Under the pieces are notes generated by a model, which was not told the DNA's origin, ran no database searches, and worked only from the letters and a program-made list of their open reading frames with translations. From Clostridia bacterium (GTDB lineage Bacteria > Bacillota_A > Clostridia > Lachnospirales > Lachnospiraceae), in the NCBI GenBank assembly GCA_012515365.1, contig JAAYYM010000519.1, forward strand, positions 1-5,479: a DNA stretch of 5,479 bases, given 5' to 3'. Positions 1 through 5,479 of the stretch are shown here, in pieces. The translations under genes and the position numbers were made by a program. Numbering within the stretch: position 1 is the first letter of the stretch; the number at the start of each line of letters is the position of its first letter.

Positions 1-1
1 A

Positions 2-82
2 CATACATGGAAGGCTGTCAGAAATCAGGCAGGAGAGATCGATGCACTGATTACAGAATTTAATGAGCGGACCGGACTCTGA
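2..82 (+). CDS. C-terminal end of an unidentified upstream protein (partial)
   Basis: An open frame enters from the left edge and ends at a TGA at 80-82, giving 26 residues that end in ITEFNERTGL. The peptide is charged and looks like an amphipathic C-terminal helix (AGEIDALITEF), as expected for the tail of a soluble protein. I do not recognise the family from so short a piece. It lies 28 bp before the next gene on the same strand, so co-transcription with the purine-type genes downstream is likely. The other two forward frames look less protein-like: frame 1 gives a Cys/Arg-rich peptide that stops at 61-63. This is a probable real gene end, but not proven. Confidence 0.6.
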   Translation, partial: HTWKAVRNQAGEIDALITEFNERTGL

Positions 83-96
83 TCAGTCATTTGGAA

Positions 97-103
97 AGAA
101 GGA
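97..103 (+). promoter_or_regulatory. Ribosome binding site of the threonine-synthase-like gene
   Basis: AGAAGGA, with an AAGGA core at 99-103, lies 7 nt before the ATG at 111. This site decides the start. The longer in-frame ATG at 63 has no Shine-Dalgarno sequence at a usable distance (the nearest purine run, AGGAGAG near 30-36, is about 26 nt away) and would overlap the upstream coding frame by 20 bp. Confidence 0.75.
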
Positions 104-110
104 ATGTAAT

Positions 111-1352
111 ATGATGAAGCAAGTGATTTCTGCGGTCTGTATCTCGTGTGGAGCAGAGCATGAAGCGATACCGACGATCACGACCTGCAAAAAATGTGGT
201 GGACTCCTGGATATCAAATATGATTATTCGTCTATTCGATCAAATTATAAGCGTGAGGAACTCAAGACTTGCACAGATCAGAGTATGTGGAGATATCGGG
301 CATTTCTCCCTATAGAAGCAGATAGTCAGATTCCAAAGCTTAGAGTGGGAGGCTCTCCTTTTTATAAGGCTGAGAGGATGGCAAATCTGATAGGACTTAA
401 TAAGCTTTATATCAAAGATGATGGGATCAATCCGACAGCAAGTCTCAAAGACCGTGCTTCTGCAATGGCAGTTGTAAAAGCAGAGGAAGCAGGTGCCTCT
501 ACGATATGCTGTTCATCTACCGGAAATGCAGCCTCTTCGCTAGCAGGAAATGCAGCGGCAGCAGGCTTTGAATCAGTGATCTTTGTTCCTTCGCGGGCAC
601 CAAAGGGAAAGGTCTCACAGCTTATGATTTTTGGTGCAAAAGTGATCAGCGTTGACGGAACATATGAAGAAACCTTTGAACTCTCACAAGAAGCCATTGC
701 ACACTGGGGATGGTATAACAGAAATGCAGCGATCAATCCTTATCTGCTGGAAGGCAAAAAGACAGTTGCCTTTGAAATCGCCGAACAGCTTTCTTTTCAG
801 ATAACAGATTATGTTGCAGTATCCGTAGGGGATGGCTGTACGATCAGTGGTGTATGGAAAGGATTTAAAGATCTGTATGAGGCAGGCTGGATTGAGAGAT
901 TGCCAAAACTGATTAGTGTTCAGGCATCCGGATGCTGCCCTCTTAATCGTTCGATCAATGAAGCTAAACCATGGACACCGATGGAGGAAAATACGCTTGC
1001 AGACAGCATCGCAGTAGGTGTTCCAAGGAATCCGGATAAGGCATTATGTGCAATTAAAGAATCCGGTGGAATCGCAGTAGAAGTAACGGATGAGGAAATC
1101 CTCAATGCCATGAGGCAGCTTGGGAGAACCTGTGGCGTATTTGGTGAACCTGCCGGTGCAGCTGCTACAGCAGGTGTTATGAAAGCTGTTTCAATGGGAC
1201 TGATTAAATATGATGAATCAGTGACTACGATCGTGACAGGAAATGGGCTTAAGGATACAGCAAATGCTATAAAAGCAGCAGGGGAACCGTTACTGATCAA
1301 ACCCGATATACAGATACTGTTAAATCGATATAATGAATTAGGAATTTCATAA
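111..1352 (+). CDS. Threonine-synthase-like PLP-dependent lyase/synthase (fold type II)
   Basis: Predicted cytoplasmic PLP enzyme of the threonine synthase family, 413 aa. Seen in the sequence: an N-terminal zinc ribbon with two Cys pairs (C10/C13 and C26/C29, in CxxCG and CKKCGG); a GGSPFY substrate-side motif at 80-85; the Schiff-base lysine K113 in TASLKDR; the Ser/Thr-Gly-Asn-Ala loop SSTGNAASS at 135-143; a glycine-rich PLP phosphate loop (GDGCTISG, 240-247); and the family's C-terminal TGNGLKD at 376-382. The start at 111 is chosen from its ribosome binding site; a second ATG follows at 114. Family members make threonine from O-phosphohomoserine, but relatives do other beta/gamma eliminations. 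Next to ssnA and ygfK, and with no threonine-pathway gene in view, a catabolic role is more plausible, perhaps ammonia elimination from 2,3-diaminopropionate as done by YgeX in related loci. The fold and cofactor are well supported; the substrate is inference. A housekeeping threonine synthase remains possible. Confidence 0.88.
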   Translation: MMKQVISAVCISCGAEHEAIPTITTCKKCGGLLDIKYDYSSIRSNYKREELKTCTDQSMWRYRAFLPIEADSQIPKLRVGGSPFYKAERMANLIGLNKLYIKDDGINPTASLKDRASAMAVVKAEEAGASTICCSSTGNAASSLAGNAAAAGFESVIFVPSRAPKGKVSQLMIFGAKVISVDGTYEETFELSQEAIAHWGWYNRNAAINPYLLEGKKTVAFEIAEQLSFQITDYVAVSVGDGCTISGVWKGFKDLYEAGWIERLPKLISVQASGCCPLNRSINEAKPWTPMEENTLADSIAVGVPRNPDKALCAIKESGGIAVEVTDEEILNAMRQLGRTCGVFGEPAGAAATAGVMKAVSMGLIKYDESVTTIVTGNGLKDTANAIKAAGEPLLIKPDIQILLNRYNELGIS

Positions 1353-1358
1353 ATAAAA

Positions 1359-1367
1359 TGGTATAAT
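1359..1367 (+). promoter_or_regulatory. Candidate extended -10 promoter ahead of ssnA
   Basis: TGGTATAAT is a perfect match to the extended -10 consensus (TGnTATAAT) and lies in the 68-bp gap between the PLP enzyme and ssnA. The -35 region is weak: TAGGAA at 1339-1344 with a 17-bp spacer matches TTGACA at 3 of 6. That is tolerable because extended -10 promoters depend less on -35. Transcription would start near 1374, giving a leader of about 47 nt. The hexamer starts a 10-bp perfect palindrome (TATAATTATA, 1362-1371), which could be an operator or chance in AT-rich DNA. No terminator-like GC hairpin with a T-run is seen in the gap, so read-through from upstream is also expected. Confidence 0.5.
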
Positions 1368-1403
1368 TATATAGTCTTCATGTAATTGCTGATAAAATTT
1401 CAC

Positions 1404-1411
1404 AAAGGGAG
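1404..1411 (+). promoter_or_regulatory. Ribosome binding site of ssnA
   Basis: AAAGGGAG lies 9 nt before the ATG at 1421. It is a fair Shine-Dalgarno match and fixes the ssnA start, since no other in-frame start nearby has one. Confidence 0.65.
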
Positions 1412-1420
1412 TGATGTAAT

Positions 1421-2752
1421 ATGTTCTTGATCGGAAAAGGAACGGTGATCACCAGAGATTCGGACAGACCGATTATAAGGGATGGCGCTGTTTTGGTGGA
1501 TCAGGGAGTTATTAAAAAACTGGATACATATGACGCATTAAAACAAGAATATCCGCAAATTCCTTTTGTGGATGCTCATAATGGGATTATCATGCCGGGA
1601 TTCATCAATACACATGAGCATATTTATTCGGCAATGGCTCGTGGATTGTCTATACGAGGATACCAGCCAAATGGATTTTTAGATATTTTAGATGGTATGT
1701 GGTGGAATATTGACCGTCATCTTACCCTTTCCCAGGTGAAGCTAAGTGCGTTATCGACGTATCTAGAGTGTATACGCTATGGTGTCACAACAATTTTTGA
1801 TCATCATGCCAGCTATGGTGCGCTTAGAGACAGCCTGTTTAAGATCGAGGAAGCAGCAAGGGAAACAGGGATCAGAAGCTGTCTATGCTATGAAATATCA
1901 AATCGAGACGGTGAAGATAAGATGAAGGATGCAGTACTTGAAAATGAAGCCTTTATCAGATATGCCACAAAAGATACCAGTGATATGATCGCCGGAATGA
2001 TGGGACTACACGCATCCTTTACTTTGTCAGATGCTACATTAGATTTTTGCACGACGCATAAGCCAGAGGAAGCAGGTTATCACATTCATGTGGCTGAAGG
2101 AATTGAGGATCTGCATGATTGTCTGAAAAAACATGGAACACGTATTGTAAACAGACTGATGAACCATAGCATTCTAGGTGAGAAGACACTGTTAGCACAT
2201 TGCATTTATGTGAATGAACAAGAGATGGATCTGATCAAGGAAACAGATACAATGGTTGTGCATAATCCGGAGTCCAATATGGGGAATGCATGTGGATGTC
2301 CCCCTACTATGAGAATGGTGGAAAAAGGCATTTTGACAGGACTTGGGACAGATGGATATACACAGGATATGATAGAATCCTATAAGGTCGCTAATTTACT
2401 TCATAAGCATAGCTTATGTAATCCCAATGCTGCATGGAGTGAAATTCCGAAGATGCTGTTTGAAGGGAATGCGACAATCGCAAACCGATATTTTAAAATA
2501 CCACTTGGTCAGTTAAAAGAAGGGGCAGCAGCAGATATCATTGTCTCAGACTATATACCGAACACCCCGCTTGATGAAAATAATATCAACAGTCATATCC
2601 TTTTTGGAATGAACGGTAATAATATCATCACTACCATTGCGAATGGAACTGTTTTAATGAAGGACCGTGAATTTATGACACTTGATGAAGAGCAGATCCT
2701 GGCTAATGTCAGGGAAGGTGCAGGACAGCTCTTTAACAGATTGAATCCATAG
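1421..2752 (+). CDS. ssnA: SsnA-type amidohydrolase (putative purine-derived ring hydrolase/deaminase)
   Basis: Cytoplasmic metal-dependent hydrolase of the amidohydrolase superfamily, TrzA/AtzA/8-oxoguanine deaminase-like branch, 443 aa, matching the usual SsnA length (about 440). Visible active site: the strand-1 HxH metal ligands H65 and H67 in NTHEHIYSAMARG; H223 with the catalytic acid E226 in HIHVAEG; H260 in LLAHC; and the metal-binding Asp D311 in GLGTDG. HNPESNMGNACG (281-292) is the substrate-loop signature of this branch. A small beta domain is built from the N-terminal (about 1-58) and C-terminal (about 365-425) parts, including GQLKEGAAADIIV. All expected ligands are present, so it should be active. 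The assignment to SsnA rather than a generic deaminase rests on overall resemblance plus ygfK immediately downstream. Known ssnA genes sit in anaerobic purine/urate-degradation loci; hydrolysis of a purine-derived ring or exocyclic amine is the likely chemistry, but the exact substrate cannot be read here. It is probably co-transcribed with ygfK (44-bp gap, no terminator). Confidence 0.9.
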   Translation: MFLIGKGTVITRDSDRPIIRDGAVLVDQGVIKKLDTYDALKQEYPQIPFVDAHNGIIMPGFINTHEHIYSAMARGLSIRGYQPNGFLDILDGMWWNIDRHLTLSQVKLSALSTYLECIRYGVTTIFDHHASYGALRDSLFKIEEAARETGIRSCLCYEISNRDGEDKMKDAVLENEAFIRYATKDTSDMIAGMMGLHASFTLSDATLDFCTTHKPEEAGYHIHVAEGIEDLHDCLKKHGTRIVNRLMNHSILGEKTLLAHCIYVNEQEMDLIKETDTMVVHNPESNMGNACGCPPTMRMVEKGILTGLGTDGYTQDMIESYKVANLLHKHSLCNPNAAWSEIPKMLFEGNATIANRYFKIPLGQLKEGAAADIIVSDYIPNTPLDENNINSHILFGMNGNNIITTIANGTVLMKDREFMTLDEEQILANVREGAGQLFNRLNP

Positions 2753-2783
2753 ATTAATCAAACTACATGTTACAGGCTTGGGC

Positions 2784-2789
2784 AGGAGG
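2784..2789 (+). promoter_or_regulatory. Strong ribosome binding site of ygfK
   Basis: A perfect AGGAGG lies 7 nt before the ATG at 2797, the best Shine-Dalgarno in the window. It fixes the ygfK start over the in-frame ATG at 2809 and suggests high translation of this large protein. Confidence 0.85.
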
Positions 2790-2796
2790 AAAAAAC

Positions 2797-5479
2797 ATGG
2801 GAGACAGAATGACACCTATTTCATTTGGGAAGCTGATGAAACAGATCTTGACGGAGGAACGGGTCAAGGGCAGCGTGTTTGGTGTGAGAAATGCATTTGT
2901 AGCAGATGCAGGCCATGCACTGACTCTGTTTGGAGAAAAAGCAGAGACTCCGATCGGGCCCGCTGCCGGACCTCATACACAGCTGGCGCAGAATATTGTG
3001 GCAGCATACTATGCAGGGGCGCGCTTTTTTGAACTGAAAACCGTACAGAAAATCGATGGTGAGGATCTAAAGGTCAGCAAACCATGTATCAAGGCGGATG
3101 ATGAGGGATATAATGTTGAGTGGTCTACAGAGCTTACTGTTGAACAAGCTTTTGAGGAGTATGTAAAAGCATGGTTTGCACTTAAAGTCATGTCAAAGGA
3201 ATTTGGACTGGGTGCACCTGATGGATTTATTTTCAACATGAGTGTAGGCTATGATTGGGATGGGATTCATCTGCCTAAGCTAGATCGATTTATAGAAGGC
3301 TTGAAGGATGCAAAGGAGACTGCTGTTTTTAAGGAATGTCAGTCTTATCTGCTTGCCCATATTTCATCCTTTGAACAGCTGACAGAGGAGGATGTACTTG
3401 CTATTCCATCCAATATCAGCAGTTCAATCACACTCTCGACACTGCATGGATGTCCGGCAGGTGAAATCGAGCGAATCGCTGCTTATTTACTGAAAGAGAA
3501 ACATTTAAATACCTATGTAAAATGTAATCCGACCTTGCTTGGCTATGAAACAGCTCGTCGAACTCTGAATGAGATGGGTTATGACTATGTTCAGTTTGGT
3601 AGATTTCATTTTGAAGATGATCTGCAGTATGAGGATGCAATTGCTATGTTTAGGCGTCTTAATAAGCTTGCAAAGGAAGAAGGGCGTTTCTTTGGGCTGA
3701 AGCTTACTAATACATTTCCGGTGGATATTAAAGAGCATGAACTTCCAGGAGAAGAGATGTATATGTCGGGAAGAGCACTCTATCCATTATCTATTACACT
3801 GGCGGCTAAGTTTTCTGAGGAGTTTCATGGAAAGCTGAAAATTTCGTATTCCGGTGGAGCAGACTTTCATAACATCCAACAGATCACAGACGTAGGTATC
3901 TGGCCGGTTACAATGGCAACAACGCTATTAAAACCAGGTGGATATCAAAGATTTACACAGCTTGCAAAGCTGCTTGACGATAAACAGTGTAGGCAGAATC
4001 TTTCCGGAGATATCAAAACACAGGAACTCAGCATTTTGGCACAAAAAGCTAAGAGGAATCGCTATCATAGAAAAGCGGTCAAGCCGGTTCAGACAAGAAA
4101 AATCGATGCAAAGGTACCGCTTATTGATTGTTTTCTGGCACCGTGCAGAGAGGGCTGTCCGATTCATCAGGATATTACGGATTACATGAGTCTGGTCGCC
4201 AAAGGCGAATATGCAAAGGCTCTTTACGTAATCATGGAAAAGAATCCATTACCCTTTATCACTGGGACGATCTGCAGTCACAGATGTATGGGCAAGTGCA
4301 CCAGAAATTATTATGAGGAATCTATTCACATCAGAAAAATGAAGCTGCGTGCAGCCAAAGAAGGTTATGAAACTGTCCTTGCCGGCCACAAAGAGGGACT
4401 TAAGACACGTGGCAGGGTAGCCATCGTAGGAGCCGGACCAGCTGGTATATCTGCCGCTTACTTTTTACAGAGAGCGGGCATTGAGGTGACGATTTTTGAA
4501 GGAAGAGAATCAGCAGGGGGTGTTGTCAGACACGTCATTCCGGAATTCAGAATCGCTTTGGAGGAAGTAAGCAAGGATCTTTCGTTTATTGAGCGTTTAG
4601 GAGTAGAAGTACGTTATAATTCACATATTGATACATTAGACACATTAAAGGAAATGGGCTATAAAAATATCCTGCTGGCAGTCGGTGCAGGGAAACATGG
4701 AAAAAATCCATTGAAGTATGGAAGTGTCATCCATGCGCTGACCTTTTTAGAGGATTTCAAAACTACAGAGGGGGATTTGGATATCGGCAGACGTGTCGTC
4801 GTGATCGGTGGTGGAAATACGGCGATGGATACAGCGCGTGCTGCAATCAGAACAAAGGGTGTAGAATCAGTTTCTTTGGTTTATCGTCGGACAAAACGAT
4901 ATATGCCGGCACAAGAAGAGGAATTAAAACTCGCCATTGAGGATGGTGTAGAATTTCTTGAGTTACTTGCACCTGTTAGTTTTCAAGATGAGACATTGAT
5001 CTGTAACCGTGTGTCGCTTGGTGAAGCAGATGCTGCAGGCAGAAGAATACCAGTTGAACTTGAAGAAACCGTGTCAATCCCGGCAGATATCGTCATTGCA
5101 GCAGTCGGAGAGCAGATCGATACAGAATTTTATCAAAAAAATGGACTGATGGTAGATGATAAGGGATACCCGATCGTTAACAGTAAGACGTTACAGTCAA
5201 GCATTCCGGGTATCTATATCATAGGAGATGGAAGAAAAGGTCCGGCGACTGTAGTAGAGGCAATCGCAGATGCAACACTGGCCTGTGAAGATATCCTTGC
5301 AGAGAAGCTGGCAAGGAATGTCGATGAACAAAAGGATTTGCGGGATGTTTACTCAAAACGTGGTATTATCTGTGATTCAATGGACAATGCAATCAGCAAA
5401 ACAACATCTGCTCAGCGTGCAGAGGCTGAATACCAAAGATGTCTTTCTTGTTTTGCAGTCTGTGAAAACTGTGTCGAGG
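2797..5479 (+). CDS. ygfK: YgfK: multidomain flavo-iron-sulfur oxidoreductase ('putative selenate reductase subunit'), 3' end cut by the window
   Basis: The frame is open from 2797 to the window edge: 894 codons, no stop, no frameshift. E. coli YgfK is about 1030 aa, so roughly the last 100-130 residues are missing. Domains: residues 1 to about 430 form a dihydroorotate-dehydrogenase-like FMN barrel (TPIGPAAGPHTQLAQN at 51-66, ELKTVQ at 79-84, LHGCP at 216-220, LTNT at 303-306, SYSGGA at 350-355, LLKPGGY at 377-383). Residues about 440-520 are a GltD-type Fe-S helical linker with C445, C450, C454, C493, C497 and C501. An FAD Rossmann motif (VGAGPAG, 544-550, acidic end E568) follows, with an inserted NAD(P)H motif (GGGNTAMD, 671-678, then YRR at 696-698) and a second FAD motif, IGD, at 809-811. 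A ferredoxin-like C882/C885/C889/C892 begins before the cut. It should pass electrons from NAD(P)H through FAD and Fe-S to FMN or a partner. Selenate reduction is a legacy label, not shown by the sequence. Context with ssnA points to purine reduction. Confidence 0.95.
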   Translation, partial: MGDRMTPISFGKLMKQILTEERVKGSVFGVRNAFVADAGHALTLFGEKAETPIGPAAGPHTQLAQNIVAAYYAGARFFELKTVQKIDGEDLKVSKPCIKADDEGYNVEWSTELTVEQAFEEYVKAWFALKVMSKEFGLGAPDGFIFNMSVGYDWDGIHLPKLDRFIEGLKDAKETAVFKECQSYLLAHISSFEQLTEEDVLAIPSNISSSITLSTLHGCPAGEIERIAAYLLKEKHLNTYVKCNPTLLGYETARRTLNEMGYDYVQFGRFHFEDDLQYEDAIAMFRRLNKLAKEEGRFFGLKLTNTFPVDIKEHELPGEEMYMSGRALYPLSITLAAKFSEEFHGKLKISYSGGADFHNIQQITDVGIWPVTMATTLLKPGGYQRFTQLAKLLDDKQCRQNLSGDIKTQELSILAQKAKRNRYHRKAVKPVQTRKIDAKVPLIDCFLAPCREGCPIHQDITDYMSLVAKGEYAKALYVIMEKNPLPFITGTICSHRCMGKCTRNYYEESIHIRKMKLRAAKEGYETVLAGHKEGLKTRGRVAIVGAGPAGISAAYFLQRAGIEVTIFEGRESAGGVVRHVIPEFRIALEEVSKDLSFIERLGVEVRYNSHIDTLDTLKEMGYKNILLAVGAGKHGKNPLKYGSVIHALTFLEDFKTTEGDLDIGRRVVVIGGGNTAMDTARAAIRTKGVESVSLVYRRTKRYMPAQEEELKLAIEDGVEFLELLAPVSFQDETLICNRVSLGEADAAGRRIPVELEETVSIPADIVIAAVGEQIDTEFYQKNGLMVDDKGYPIVNSKTLQSSIPGIYIIGDGRKGPATVVEAIADATLACEDILAEKLARNVDEQKDLRDVYSKRGIICDSMDNAISKTTSAQRAEAEYQRCLSCFAVCENCVE

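Noticed and set aside
63..110. Longer N-terminus for the PLP enzyme from the ATG at 63
   Set aside because: It has no usable Shine-Dalgarno, overlaps the upstream frame by 20 bp, and the extra 16 residues precede the zinc ribbon without family resemblance. The ATG at 111 has a well-placed AAGGA.
407..736. Antisense ORF (and a similar one at 920-1300) inside the PLP enzyme gene
   Set aside because: The Ala/Ser/Pro-rich translations are typical of the reverse strand of a conserved coding gene; the sense strand carries all the catalytic motifs.
2753..2796. Terminator or promoter in the ssnA-ygfK gap
   Set aside because: The 44 bp hold no stem-loop with a T-run and no convincing -35/-10 pair; only the AGGAGG site stands out.
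2778..3032. 84-aa forward frame starting at a TTG
   Set aside because: It is a +1-shifted shadow over the start of ygfK, runs through ygfK's own ribosome binding site and gives a Cys/Arg-rich peptide with no family match.
3009..4316. Several short ORFs on both strands across the middle of ygfK
   Set aside because: The ygfK frame is continuous through the whole stretch with recognisable domains, so these are out-of-frame shadows. There is also no sign of a frameshift or pseudogene.
2797..5479. Selenate reductase function or selenocysteine use
   Set aside because: The 'selenium' label comes from genome association with selenium-dependent molybdenum hydroxylases. There is no in-frame TGA in any of the three main genes and no molybdenum-binding domain in YgfK.

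Overview
The window is a single-strand (+) run of co-directional, closely spaced genes with AGGAGG-type ribosome binding sites, moderate-to-low GC and the codon habits of an anaerobic Bacillota, most likely a gut-type Clostridia/Lachnospiraceae organism. The taxon is inferred from style and gene content; there is no rRNA or other marker to prove it.

Layout: (1) the last 26 codons of an unidentified upstream gene (2-82); (2) a complete PLP-dependent, threonine-synthase-like enzyme with an N-terminal zinc ribbon (111-1352); (3) a 68-bp gap with a good extended -10 promoter candidate; (4) a complete SsnA-type amidohydrolase (1421-2752); (5) after 44 bp, a ygfK gene (2797 to the window end) that is open without a stop for 894 codons and is cut by the window edge. 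YgfK is a large flavo-iron-sulfur protein: a dihydroorotate-dehydrogenase-like barrel, then a GltD-like Fe-S/FAD/NADPH module, then the beginning of a C-terminal ferredoxin domain. There is no gene-free stretch over 300 bases. I see no RNA gene, mobile element, CRISPR array or terminator.

How the genes work together: ssnA and ygfK are hallmark members of the locus (with ygeW, ygeX, ygeY, hyuA and an xdhD-type molybdenum hydroxylase in E. coli and gut anaerobes) long labelled 'selenium-dependent molybdenum hydroxylase associated', and more recently tied to anaerobic purine/urate breakdown. The domain make-up fits a reductive route. YgfK resembles a rearranged dihydropyrimidine dehydrogenase and could feed electrons to, or itself reduce, an aromatic purine ring. 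SsnA would hydrolyse a C-N bond of a purine-derived ring. The PLP enzyme could act on an amino acid released late in the pathway, such as 2,3-diaminopropionate. The gene identities of SsnA and YgfK are strong; the individual reactions, and the PLP enzyme's substrate above all, are inference.
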